Shown here: positions 25,551 to 34,405 of the stretch, in pieces | Layout: each line of letters starts with the position of its first letter | How positions within the stretch are numbered: position 1 is the stretch's first letter | From: Bacteroidales bacterium | GTDB lineage: Bacteria > Bacteroidota > Bacteroidia > Bacteroidales > GCA-2748055 | Reading direction: 5' to 3' | DNA: 64,000 nucleotides | NCBI GenBank assembly: GCA_029210585.1 | Contig: JARGFP010000020.1 | Span: 1-64,000, forward strand | Position numbers and translations under genes: made by a program | Notes under the pieces: model-generated | Seen by the model: only the letters and a program-made list of their open reading frames with translations | Databases searched by the model: none | What the model was told of the DNA's origin: nothing

Positions 25551-26921
25551 CTATTTCCCCGTTTTCAGCCTCCCGAAATACGCTTTCGATGCCCTGATCA
25601 CTTTCGGTGAAAGCAGGATCGCCGAGATCATGGTCGGGAAAGCCATCAGCGCATAGGCTCCGTCGAACACTCCCACAATGGCGCCCAGCGTTGCTGTTGC
25701 GCCGATCGGTATGAGAATCACGTAAATCCAGTTGTAGATAAACGAGTATTTGGCGCCGAACACGAATGAAAAACATTTTACGCCGTAATAGGGGAAGGAG
25801 AGCATGCTGGATAAGGCAAATACAGAAACACATACTGCCAGCAGGATCGCGCCGAAACCCGGCATGGCCGATTCAAATGCCTGCGCAGTGAGGGTGATCC
25901 CGTCGGCATCACTGTTTTGCCAGGTACCGGTGATGATCAGCGCCAGGGCCGTCATGGTACATACAATGATCGTGTCGATAATGGGACCAAGCATGGCCAC
26001 GAGGCCTTCCCTGACCGGTTCATTGGTTTTGGCTGCCCCATGTGCCATGGGTGCTGTCCCGATTCCTGCCTCATTGGAAAAGGCGGCCCTTCTCACCCCG
26101 GTAATGATCAGTGCCCCCAGGGCTCCCCCCATCACCGAATCGGCATGGAACGCATCGTGGAAGATCAACTGAAATCCGGGGATGATCCGCGCTGTATTGG
26201 TGGCAAGAATGTAGATGACAGCCAGCACATAAAGCACAATCATAAACGGGACCATTCTTCCGGTTACCCTGCCGATGCGTTTGATCCCTCCAAAAATAAC
26301 CAGGGTAACGAGCGCAGCGATAATCAACCCGGTGATGAGATCGGAGTTGAGCCCTGCATGAAGTCCGGCCGGAACGAGGACCACATCCCTGATCACCTGT
26401 GTCAGCTGGTTGGCCTGGAACATGGATGAGACACCCACCATTCCCATAACAGAGAAAAAAACAGCAAGCGGGCGCCATCTTTTTCCCAGCCCTTCCACGA
26501 TCACGTACATTGGTCCGCCCTGCAGTACCCCGTTGCTGTCCCTGCCCCGGTACATCACCGCCAACGTGCAGGTGAAATACTTGGTCGTTACCCCGAGGAT
26601 CGCACTTACCCACATCCAGAAGATTGCTCCAGGTCCGCCATATGCGATGGCAATGGCCACCCCGCTGACATTCCCCATGCCCACTGTGGCAGCCAGGGCG
26701 GTCGACAGGGCCTGGTAATGATTGATCTGGCCCGGCTCGTCGGGATTGTCGTATTTGCCGCGGAGGATCCGGACAGCATGACCGATGTAGCGGAGGGGAA
26801 GCAGCCTGGAATAGAACATGAAGAAAATTCCGCCGCCCAGCAGCAGGATCAGCAGGGGAGTACCCCAGATGAAATCACTGAATCCCACGATCAATTTTTC
26901 TGTCAGGCTGATCTCTTCCAA
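25551..26921 (-). CDS. Alanine/glycine:cation symporter (AGCS family)
   Basis: 456 residues with about 10-11 membrane helices. Family signatures are clear: LSTALAATVGMGNVSGVAIAIAYGGPGAIFWMWVSAILG and, later, RRAAFSNEAGIGTAPMAHGAAKTNEPVREGLVAMLGP. AGCS proteins couple uptake of alanine or glycine to sodium (or protons) across the inner membrane. It lies 39 bp downstream of the MutS-like gene on the same strand and may be cotranscribed, though no functional link is evident. Confidence 0.93.
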   Translation of the reverse strand: MEEISLTEKLIVGFSDFIWGTPLLILLLGGGIFFMFYSRLLPLRYIGHAVRILRGKYDNPDEPGQINHYQALSTALAATVGMGNVSGVAIAIAYGGPGAIFWMWVSAILGVTTKYFTCTLAVMYRGRDSNGVLQGGPMYVIVEGLGKRWRPLAVFFSVMGMVGVSSMFQANQLTQVIRDVVLVPAGLHAGLNSDLITGLIIAALVTLVIFGGIKRIGRVTGRMVPFMIVLYVLAVIYILATNTARIIPGFQLIFHDAFHADSVMGGALGALIITGVRRAAFSNEAGIGTAPMAHGAAKTNEPVREGLVAMLGPIIDTIIVCTMTALALIITGTWQNSDADGITLTAQAFESAMPGFGAILLAVCVSVFALSSMLSFPYYGVKCFSFVFGAKYSFIYNWIYVILIPIGATATLGAIVGVFDGAYALMAFPTMISAILLSPKVIRASKAYFGRLKTGK

Positions 26922-26960
26922 ATTTGTTTCTGTTTAATATCGCACCCTGGTGAGGGACGG

Positions 26961-28748
26961 TCAATCCATGATCCCCATCTGCTTCATCAGGAAGCTGGCA
27001 TTCATGTTTTTCGCCAGTCCGGGACGCATCTTATAGTCAAATGTCAACGCCAGATCTTTGATATAGCTTTCAAAACAATAATTCACAATCTTCCCCTTGT
27101 GCTCCTCCTGCATTTCCCCCAGCGAAAGGTCGTGCGTGGCTATGAAGCAGAGCACTTCATGACCGATCGATTTCCTGATCAGTCCCACGGATCCTTTCTG
27201 CTTATCGGTGGTGTTGGTGCCTTTCAGTACTTCATCGAGCAGGATCAGCATCCTGGTCCCTTGCTCCATCATTTCAACAATCTGCTTCAGCCGCTTGATC
27301 TCTGCAAAGAAATAGGATTCATCGTCCTTCAGCGAATCGGCGGTCCGCATACTGCTGTAGAGCTGGTAATTGCCCGTTGAAAAATATGCTGCACACACCG
27401 GGCTTCCTGCGTATGCCAGGACCATGTTCACCCCTACAGCCCTGAGGAAAGTGGATTTCCCGGCCATGTTGGCTCCTGTAATCAGGACCACCCGTTCGCC
27501 TGAAATCTCTATGGAATTATCCACCCTCCTGGAGGAAGGGATCATCGGGTGACCCAGAGCGGTCGCCTTCATGCCGGTCATGCCGTTGCTGATTTCCGGG
27601 TAGGTGAATGCATCATGGTTGTATGCAAAGTTTGAAAGACTGAAGTGCGCATCCATTTCACCGGTGATGTCCAGCCAGTTCCCGAGGTCATCCGTGTGTA
27701 CCTGGTTCCACTTTGCAAGGCGGTGCAGCATATAGAAGTCGAACAGGAAAAGCGCATTCAATGTAAAACCCACCAGCAGATTCAACCGCTGATCGAACAG
27801 GTTCAGCAACCAGCTGAGCTGGTCGATGGCTTTCGACCCGGAGGCACATTGCTCCCGGGTATCTTTTAGCCTTGGATGGGAAAAGTCCTCTGCCGCAAGG
27901 AGTTCCAGCAACACGGCGTAGGTTTTGAGGAAGTTATGCTTTTTGGAAACCCGGGCCTGGAACTGGTTGGTCCTGGAGAGGAAGGGTGAAAGCAGGGTAA
28001 GGTTGATCAGGACCAGCGGGATCAGCAGCCTGAACAGACCGGGGACGAAGATTCCTGAAATGATGATCGCCGACGAGATGGCCGTCATGACCCATGCAGC
28101 AATGCGGGTCCACCTGTATTTTTCGATAAAAACTTCTTTTCCCGACCACCGGATGATCTCCTCAAAGGCATTATTATCCTTATCCATAAGCCTGGCGTGC
28201 GCAGCAAAATGCTGCCGGAGGTTGATCATCCCGGAGAGTTCCCTGCTGACCTCCTGTCGCGCAGTAATTTCTTTTTCATCCGTAACCGCTTCCCGGAGCC
28301 GTGCTGCCAGTCTTGCCGGGCCTGTATGTGTGGCCGTCCTGTTGATATACTGGAAAAGCGATCCCTCTCCGAAGAGGTCCAGGTCATAGGACCAGGGATG
28401 TCCGGAGTCTGTGAATTCGCGGCCATCCCTGAAGTCCGAAAGATCATTGTCCAGTCCCTTCAGTTCTTCGTTGTTGACTCCGATGAGTTCCAGTAATAAT
28501 TTTTTCCTGTCGTTCTGGTTCTTATGATAACTTACCAGTGCGAAAAACAGTACCACCATCAATCCTGATACTGCAAAAAGGATATTCATTCCATTTTTTA
28601 TAGCGAGTACCAGGAAATACACAGCTGCGATGATCACCAGCAGGCGCAGGATACTGATTAATAGCAATACCTTTTTTTGCCTGTCATGCAGCGCCTCAAA
28701 ATCCGCACTTCTCTTCTTGTATATCGCTGCAAGTCCTTCCTTGTCCAT
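26961..28748 (-). CDS. Membrane-anchored MutS-like ATPase
   Basis: 595 residues. Two membrane helices lie near residues 28-50 and 54-76, two more near 213-233 and 237-257. The C-terminal half is a MutS-type ABC ATPase: Walker A GANMAGKST at 425-433, then MLILLDEVLKGTNTTDKQ (Walker B and dimer loop) and FIATHDL (H-loop). The mismatch-recognition and connector domains of MutS are absent. This matches the MutS-related membrane ATPases found in Bacteroidota, whose function is not established; mismatch repair should not be assumed. A TATCTTTG box lies just upstream. Confidence 0.88.
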   Translation of the reverse strand: MDKEGLAAIYKKRSADFEALHDRQKKVLLLISILRLLVIIAAVYFLVLAIKNGMNILFAVSGLMVVLFFALVSYHKNQNDRKKLLLELIGVNNEELKGLDNDLSDFRDGREFTDSGHPWSYDLDLFGEGSLFQYINRTATHTGPARLAARLREAVTDEKEITARQEVSRELSGMINLRQHFAAHARLMDKDNNAFEEIIRWSGKEVFIEKYRWTRIAAWVMTAISSAIIISGIFVPGLFRLLIPLVLINLTLLSPFLSRTNQFQARVSKKHNFLKTYAVLLELLAAEDFSHPRLKDTREQCASGSKAIDQLSWLLNLFDQRLNLLVGFTLNALFLFDFYMLHRLAKWNQVHTDDLGNWLDITGEMDAHFSLSNFAYNHDAFTYPEISNGMTGMKATALGHPMIPSSRRVDNSIEISGERVVLITGANMAGKSTFLRAVGVNMVLAYAGSPVCAAYFSTGNYQLYSSMRTADSLKDDESYFFAEIKRLKQIVEMMEQGTRMLILLDEVLKGTNTTDKQKGSVGLIRKSIGHEVLCFIATHDLSLGEMQEEHKGKIVNYCFESYIKDLALTFDYKMRPGLAKNMNASFLMKQMGIMD

Positions 28749-28764
28749 TTTCCGGAGGTTTTGC

Positions 28765-28772
28765 CAAAGATA
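28765..28772 (-). promoter_or_regulatory. -7 box (TATCTTTG) for the MutS-like gene
   Basis: The minus strand reads TATCTTTG 16 bp before the start codon at 28748, an exact TAnnTTTG match. A -33 TTG is not evident. Confidence 0.5.
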
Positions 28773-28896
28773 TAAAAAACCGGGAGATATGTTCCCGCCT
28801 CCAGGGGCAACTGGTAATAGCCTGAAGCGTTGATCCGGACCACAGTAATGGGGTTGATATTGAGATCAGGCAGAGTTGCTGATCTTACTTCAAAAG

Positions 28897-28928
28897 TTGC
28901 GTGTAAGGATCCAGATTTTCTATCTTTG
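28897..28928 (+). promoter_or_regulatory. Bacteroidota-type promoter for the TauE/SafE gene
   Basis: TTG at 28897-28899 is separated by 21 bp from TATCTTTG at 28921-28928. The start codon at 28935 follows only 6 bp after the box, so the transcript would be leaderless or nearly so. Confidence 0.6.
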
Positions 28929-28934
28929 ACACCC

Positions 28935-29684
28935 ATGGAATACCTTCGTGATCTCGATCTGCTGTCCCTGGTACTTGTACTTTTTTCGGCCTTTCTTGTG
29001 GGCGCCTCCAAGGCAGGTATCAAAGGGGTAGGGTTGCTCATCGTTCCGCTGATGGCAGGCGTCTTCGGGGCAAAGCCTTCCACCGGGATCGTGCTTCCGA
29101 TGCTCATCATGGCGGATGTGATGGCGGTGATCTATTACCGGAAGAGCGTGAACTGGCGCTATATTTTCAAACTGATCCCCTGGGCGCTTGCCGGGGTGGT
29201 TGCCGGGGTCATCACAGGGGACCTGATCAATGAAAAGTATTTCAAATGGCTGCTGGGGGCAATCATCATCGCCATGCTGGTGATGCTGATCAACAATGAC
29301 AGGAAAAAATCGGATAAAATTCCGGATAACCGTTTGTTTGCAGCCCTGATGGGCACTTCAGGAGGATTTGCCACCATGGTGGGGAATGCTGCAGGTCCGG
29401 TCTTTTCCATCTACCTCCTCTCCATGAAACTGCCCAAGCGCGAATTCATCGGCACCGGGGCGTGGTTCTTTTTCGTCATCAACCTCACCAAGGTCCCGTT
29501 CCATATATTTGTCTGGAAGACCATCGATCTCAATACCCTGCAGGCCGACCTGGTGTTGTTGCCACTCATCGTTGTGGGCATGCTGGCGGGGATCCGGATG
29601 GTCAACTTTTTCCCTGAGAAGGCCTACCGCTATTTCGTGATCATCATGACCTTTATCGCGGCGGTGGTAATGCTGCTTTCCTGA
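28935..29684 (+). CDS. TauE/SafE-family sulfite/anion exporter-like permease
   Basis: 249 residues from ATG 28935, with about eight membrane helices in two repeats. The family start LLVLFSAFLVGASKAGIKGVGLLIVPLMAGVFGAKPSTGIVLPML and the second-half motif GFATMVGNAAGPVFSIYLLSM are both present. TauE/SafE proteins export sulfite, sulfoacetate or related organosulfur anions, and some import other substrates. I place the start at 28935, although an in-frame upstream extension exists, because that extension has no membrane character and would overlap the promoter. Confidence 0.88.
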   Translation: MEYLRDLDLLSLVLVLFSAFLVGASKAGIKGVGLLIVPLMAGVFGAKPSTGIVLPMLIMADVMAVIYYRKSVNWRYIFKLIPWALAGVVAGVITGDLINEKYFKWLLGAIIIAMLVMLINNDRKKSDKIPDNRLFAALMGTSGGFATMVGNAAGPVFSIYLLSMKLPKREFIGTGAWFFFVINLTKVPFHIFVWKTIDLNTLQADLVLLPLIVVGMLAGIRMVNFFPEKAYRYFVIIMTFIAAVVMLLS

Positions 29685-29730
29685 ACACCGACTCCTGCTG
29701 TCATGCAGCCCCCCCCGACTGGTTTTCCTT

Positions 29731-31266
29731 TTATCGCCTCATCCGCGGCATGGCACCGCATTTCCTGTTGTCCGGGTCCAGCGAGAAGGGAAGCCGGACC
29801 CCGATGGAGGTCATCCACCCGGTACCGTTATAGGTTATTGTGCTGGCAGCAGGGGTTTCACTCAGCGAGGTGGTTACTTCGATTACTTCCAGGTCGCGGA
29901 GGCCATGACTGTAGGTAAGGTTCCAAGTGAGCAGCAACGGGAAGGGTGTGGGGATGTCATATTCAACTCCCAGGGAGGCCCTTACAGAATACCCCAGCCG
30001 GGCGGGTCGCCCTGCAGTATAGGTTGCAGTGCCGTCTGAAGTGCCTGAAAGCGCCTGGTAGGTGAATGCAGCATTCCCGGCGGCATACCCGGGGCCGGCA
30101 AAATGGGTAAGGACCGCTCCTCCAAGGGAAGGAACCAGGAAAAGCCTGTTTTTATGAAGATCATAATAGTACCGGTACATCACGGGGATATCGATGAACA
30201 TCGGGGCGCTGCTGATTTCACTAAAATCGGTTTCATGGTCGTACATGATGGAACTGAAGAGGGAGGAGCGCTGGTAATAGGCCCCGATATCGATTCCGGA
30301 AACCCTGTTGAACATGTACCCTACAAAGATCCCGGCATGGAGGTTGGCAAAGCGGAACATGCCTGTGCCCTCCATGGGACGGGCGCCAATGGCGGGATTG
30401 GAAGTTGAAAACGAGCGCCACAGCGCCGCCAGGTCACCACCGAAATAGATGTAGCGATTGCTCCTGGCCAGGCCTCCCCGTCCCACCGAATTCTCAACCC
30501 TTCGGTGCAGCCGGAGATCCCTGTTCTCCCACAGGTTGCTTACCGGGATGCCCAGGTTGATCGTGGCCTGCATCCTGCTGCCGTCATGGGCATAGGTGGC
30601 CTGTGAAGTGTTTCCTGCTGAAGTCGTGTAATCCACTGTAGTATACCTGGTTTCACGCAATCCGCTGAAATGTGAAAATTGTACCGCGACCTGCCAGTTG
30701 TTCGGGAACCTGTAGTCGGCGGAAATACCTGCTTCCACCATGTGCAGCACGTTATTGACCGGCATCTCATCTGTGGCGGAATATTGAATGGTTACCCCGT
30801 TGGCATTGGTGACCAGGGAAGAAGCTTCCCGGAGGAGCGGATCGCCGGTAAGGAACCCGAACTCATACCCCAGCCTGGCGGTCAGGCTCACCGGGAAGTC
30901 GGGCAGTTGCAGCCGGTAGGCCATCCTTAAAGGCACCAGGAGGGTGCCGTGACTCTTTGCAACCGGCTGGTGCGGCCTTTCGTCGGTGAAATTCAGCCCG
31001 CCTGCATACTGATGGGCATACAGACCCGTGCCAATGCTCAGGTTGGGAAGTACCTCCTGCCAGAGGGAGACGCCCGCTATGGATCCATACAAAACAGAGG
31101 TGGAAAACAGTTCCCCGCCTCCCCGGACCCGGCTGATGTCCCATGCCGGTCCGGCCTCTGCCATGAGATAGGTTTTCAGTTGTCCCTGCACATTGATCTG
31201 CATCAGGATTAAAGACAATAAAACAATACTTGCTCTTTTTATATACATCAGGCTGGTTTTTTTCAT
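29731..31266 (-). CDS. Outer-membrane protein with two tandem beta-barrel-like domains
   Basis: 511 residues with a signal peptide (basic start, then RASIVLLSLILMQINVQGQ). The remainder alternates hydrophobic and polar residues in typical outer-membrane strand style. It divides into two similar parts, about 25-265 (ending MQATINLGIPVS) and 285-495 (starting RYIYFGGDLAALW, ending MTSIGVRLPFSL). A duplicated OmpA-like or PorT-type barrel is possible, but no specific family is recognised. The C-terminal 15 residues after the last strand (DPDNRKCGAMPRMRR) are unusual for a barrel. Function unknown. Confidence 0.75.
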   Translation of the reverse strand: MKKTSLMYIKRASIVLLSLILMQINVQGQLKTYLMAEAGPAWDISRVRGGGELFSTSVLYGSIAGVSLWQEVLPNLSIGTGLYAHQYAGGLNFTDERPHQPVAKSHGTLLVPLRMAYRLQLPDFPVSLTARLGYEFGFLTGDPLLREASSLVTNANGVTIQYSATDEMPVNNVLHMVEAGISADYRFPNNWQVAVQFSHFSGLRETRYTTVDYTTSAGNTSQATYAHDGSRMQATINLGIPVSNLWENRDLRLHRRVENSVGRGGLARSNRYIYFGGDLAALWRSFSTSNPAIGARPMEGTGMFRFANLHAGIFVGYMFNRVSGIDIGAYYQRSSLFSSIMYDHETDFSEISSAPMFIDIPVMYRYYYDLHKNRLFLVPSLGGAVLTHFAGPGYAAGNAAFTYQALSGTSDGTATYTAGRPARLGYSVRASLGVEYDIPTPFPLLLTWNLTYSHGLRDLEVIEVTTSLSETPAASTITYNGTGWMTSIGVRLPFSLDPDNRKCGAMPRMRR

Positions 31267-31420
31267 CTTCGTACATCCTAAAATTTGTGCAGGATCATCA
31301 TTCGGGGATGATGTTCATCACTTTTTATGGTGAATGGGTGCATTAGAAAAATAACGTATAGAAATGAACGGTTATTCTTATCGGGGATGAAGATAGTGAA
31401 AATATAATCCGTTGAAGAAA

Positions 31421-32773
31421 TCAGAAAGTAAGCGAGAAAATCGTCTCATTGTCTGGCACGGACTGGGCAGTGATGGTACCGCCATGCAACCTGAGGATCT
31501 GCCTGGAGAGGCTGAGCCCGATTCCTGATCCTTGCCGTTTGGTGGTGAAGAAGGGAATGAAGATCTTGTCCAGCACATCCGGGAGGATGCCCTGGCCATT
31601 GTCGATGATCTGGACCGTAGGTCTGCCGCGTTTATTGTAATAGCCCCTGATAAGGATCTCACCGTTTTCTTTCCCTTCCAGGGCGTGAACCGAATTTTTG
31701 ATGAGGTTGATCAGCACCTGGGAAATCATCTGCTCGTCGATCTGCAGTTCAATGCTGCCTGGTTCCATGGTATAATGCATCCTGATGCCCTGGTTCTCTG
31801 TTTCCTTCTTCATCAGCGTCACCACATTTTCCAGCAGGTTGTTCATGTCCACCATTGCGAAGTTGGGCTTCGGAATCTTCGTCAGGCTCCGGTAGGTTTC
31901 CACGAAATTCATCAGCCCCGTACTGCGCTTGTTGATGGTCTGGAGCGCCTGCTGTATTTCGTCCACTGCTTCCCTGTCAAAGTGGGGTGCATCCTCGCTT
32001 TTGGCGTCATACTCCTTGATCATCAGTTCGATGGTGGCGGAGAGGCTGGAGATCGGCGCGATGGAATTCATGATCTCGTGTGTCAGCACCCGGATCAGTT
32101 TCTGCCAGGCCTCGGTCTCCTGTCCTTCCAGCACATTCTGGATGTTTTTGACGGTGGTCAGCATAATTGTCTTGTGCTTCACCTTGAACTCCGTCGACTG
32201 GATTGCCAGCTGCAGGATATCGTCATCATCCTGTACCTTCACAAGGTGGTTCTCACCGGGCTGGATAGCAAGCAGGGTGTCGACCAGTTCCTTGCTGAGT
32301 GTTTCGAGTTTATGGATATTTTTCAGCGTGTTGACCTGGAAAAGCTTTTTTGCTGCCGGGTTGATCATTTCCACGATACCGTTGCGCTGGTATACAAGGA
32401 TACTGATATCCAGGTTCTGCACAATGCTGTGCAGGTAATGCAGGTGCTCCTCCTTCTCGGAACGCACCTGCTGAAAATCGTGCATCACCTCATTGAAGGC
32501 CTCGCTCAGCGCTTCAAAGGAGGAACCGGCCTCCTTGAAGGCAAAAGTGCGGGTAAATTCAGAATACCTGATGGATTCGAGAAAATTGGTCAGTTCCCGG
32601 TTAGTGCGGTCCACGTACCTGATCATTGACCACACCTGGTATACCACCAGGCCGATGATCAGTACCGGTGTAAAGATGAACGTACTGTTCAGGGTAAGGA
32701 ACAGCAACAGGCAGGATACTGTCAGCAACAGCACCCTGATAATCACATTTACCCTGAATTGCTTATAAACCAT
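31421..32773 (-). CDS. Membrane sensor histidine kinase (PAS, HisKA, HATPase)
   Basis: 450 residues from ATG 32773. Two membrane helices at the N-terminus (IIRVLLLTVSCLLLFL and FIFTPVLIIGLVVYQVW) enclose almost no periplasmic loop. A HAMP-like or linker region and a PAS domain (about 115-210) follow, then HisKA (LIRVLTHEIMNSIAPISSL) and HATPase_c (N box LINLIKNSVHAL, G boxes DNGQGI and GSGIGLSLS). This is the NtrB/Atos-like layout paired with sigma-54 response regulators. The gene overlaps the 3' end of the regulator gene by 11 bp, so the pair is one operon. Confidence 0.9.
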   Translation of the reverse strand: MVYKQFRVNVIIRVLLLTVSCLLLFLTLNSTFIFTPVLIIGLVVYQVWSMIRYVDRTNRELTNFLESIRYSEFTRTFAFKEAGSSFEALSEAFNEVMHDFQQVRSEKEEHLHYLHSIVQNLDISILVYQRNGIVEMINPAAKKLFQVNTLKNIHKLETLSKELVDTLLAIQPGENHLVKVQDDDDILQLAIQSTEFKVKHKTIMLTTVKNIQNVLEGQETEAWQKLIRVLTHEIMNSIAPISSLSATIELMIKEYDAKSEDAPHFDREAVDEIQQALQTINKRSTGLMNFVETYRSLTKIPKPNFAMVDMNNLLENVVTLMKKETENQGIRMHYTMEPGSIELQIDEQMISQVLINLIKNSVHALEGKENGEILIRGYYNKRGRPTVQIIDNGQGILPDVLDKIFIPFFTTKRQGSGIGLSLSRQILRLHGGTITAQSVPDNETIFSLTF

Positions 32774-34142
32774 GCTTTTCCATTCTTCTGTACAGTGATG
32801 TACGTGTAAGACCCAATTGTGTTGCAGCCTGGGTAACATTTCCCTGGTTCTGCTTCATCACCTTGTTGATCACTGCCTTTTCGATATCATCCAGGTTGTA
32901 GGTTTTAAAGTCATGGTCACCCAGTGAAGAGGAACGCTGCGCGGAAAGAATGAAATCATCGGGTCCGAGGCTGAAGCCTTCGCTCATAATGACGGCGCGT
33001 TCAATGGCATGCTGCAGTTCCCTGACATTTCCCGGCCAGTGGTACTGGTTCAGTTTCTTGATGGCCGAGGACTGGATATTGCGAATGGATTTCCTGTATT
33101 TCTTGCTGTATATCTTCAGAAAATGCTCGGATAATATCGGGATATCGCCCGTGCGCTCACGCAGCGGGGGAAGGTGAATTTCAACAGTATTGATCCGGTA
33201 CAGGAGGTCCTGCCGGAACTCACCCTTGCTGACTTCCTCATGAATGTTGCTGTTGGTGGCACAGATCAGTCGCACATCCACCGGAAGCGGTTTGGCTGCA
33301 CCAACACGCACCACTTCGCGCCGCTCAATAACAGTGAGCAACTTGGACTGCAGGGAGTAGGAAAGGTTCCCGATCTCATCCAGGAAAAGTGTACCGCCGG
33401 AGGCAATCTCAAAACGGCCCTGTTTCATTTTGTGGGCATCGGTAAAGGCGCCTTTTTCATGACCGAAGAGTTCGCTTTCGAACAGGGTCTCGGCAATAGA
33501 CCCGAGGTCCACACTGATGAATACCTCCTGCTTCCTGAGGGAATTCCTGTAAATAGCCCTCGCCACCAGCTCCTTTCCTGTGCCGTTCTCACCAAGGATA
33601 AGCACATTGGCATCCGTTCCCGCTACTTTTTTTATGGTCTTGAACACCTCCAGCATCTCCGGGGAGTTGCCAATGAAATCGGTAAACGGCTGGTCAAGCA
33701 CAGCACTGATCTCCTGCTGTTTCATACGCAGGGATTCGGCCTGCATCCTGGAACGGCGCAGGTTGATGGCTGAATTGATCGTTGCCAGGATCTTTTCGTT
33801 TTGCCAGGGCTTCAGGATAAAGTCCGTGGCGCCGGCCTTGATGGCTTTCACTGCCTTCTCGGCATCCCCGTAGGCAGTAATAAAGACCACTACCGCATTC
33901 GGGTCGTTGTCCATGATGATCTTCAGCGCATCAAATCCTTCCTGGCCGCTGATGGCATCTTTGGTGAAGTTCATATCAAGCAGGATGACATCCCATGTAT
34001 CTTTTTTCATCATTTCCGGAATCCGCTCAGGACCGCTGAGGGTTTCGATCACCTCTACATGCTGCCGCAGCAGGAGCTTGAGGGCAAATAATATATCCTC
34101 ATTGTCATCTATCGCAAGGATCTTTCCGGTTTTTTCATCCAT
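32763..34142 (-). CDS. Sigma-54-dependent response regulator (REC-AAA+-Fis)
   Basis: 459 residues. The receiver domain has D56 in VILLDMNF. The AAA+ domain has Walker A GENGTGKE (184-191), the sigma-54 contact loop GAFTDA (231-236; the canonical form is GAFTGA) and Walker B LFLDEIG (252-258). The C-terminal Fis-type helix-turn-helix includes QLGLTRTSLYRRMEKHGL. It activates sigma-54 promoters on phosphorylation by the adjacent kinase. A candidate -24/-12 site lies in front of the divergent HlyD-TolC genes, a plausible target. Confidence 0.93.
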   Translation of the reverse strand: MDEKTGKILAIDDNEDILFALKLLLRQHVEVIETLSGPERIPEMMKKDTWDVILLDMNFTKDAISGQEGFDALKIIMDNDPNAVVVFITAYGDAEKAVKAIKAGATDFILKPWQNEKILATINSAINLRRSRMQAESLRMKQQEISAVLDQPFTDFIGNSPEMLEVFKTIKKVAGTDANVLILGENGTGKELVARAIYRNSLRKQEVFISVDLGSIAETLFESELFGHEKGAFTDAHKMKQGRFEIASGGTLFLDEIGNLSYSLQSKLLTVIERREVVRVGAAKPLPVDVRLICATNSNIHEEVSKGEFRQDLLYRINTVEIHLPPLRERTGDIPILSEHFLKIYSKKYRKSIRNIQSSAIKKLNQYHWPGNVRELQHAIERAVIMSEGFSLGPDDFILSAQRSSSLGDHDFKTYNLDDIEKAVINKVMKQNQGNVTQAATQLGLTRTSLYRRMEKHGL

Positions 34143-34179
34143 GAGCGTTTCAGTTTTTTAGTTTCCGAATTCTTTATAA

Positions 34180-34187
34180 CAAATATA
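34180..34187 (-). promoter_or_regulatory. -7 box (TATATTTG) for the regulator-kinase operon
   Basis: The minus strand reads TATATTTG here, and again at 34244-34251, both exact TAnnTTTG matches in the AT-rich divergent region. Neither has a convincing -33 TTG. The nearer one is 37 bp from the start codon. Confidence 0.4.
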
Positions 34188-34364
34188 ATGCCTTATTTAT
34201 TAAGCACTTATAAAACAATGACTTTCTAAAAGCACCCATTGTACAAATATAATAAAAAGGTGTACGTTTCCGAACACCGTGACATCATTATCGAACATAT
34301 TTATATAAACCGTTCATAACAAGTATTTGATTTAATGGATTGATTTTCAAAAAAGTATTTTCTT

Positions 34365-34380
34365 TGGCACAATAAATGTC
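34365..34380 (+). promoter_or_regulatory. Candidate sigma-54 promoter before the HlyD gene
   Basis: TGGCAC at 34365-34370 matches the -24 element. Ten bases after its GG comes GT rather than the consensus GC of the -12 element (ATGTC, 34376-34380). It is 26 bp before the start codon and opposite a sigma-54 activator gene. The weak -12 half keeps this tentative. Confidence 0.35.
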
Positions 34381-34405
34381 ACCGTAGAGAGAAAAAAAAC
34401 TTGTT

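Noticed and set aside
31532..32629. 365-codon open frame on the plus strand
   Set aside because: It is antisense to the histidine kinase with all kinase motifs on the other strand, and shows no signal or domain.
33452..33469. GAFTDA in place of GAFTGA as a sign of sigma-54 independence
   Set aside because: I recall the D form as common in Bacteroidota regulators of this class, and the rest of the AAA+ domain is canonical, so it is not treated as a defect.
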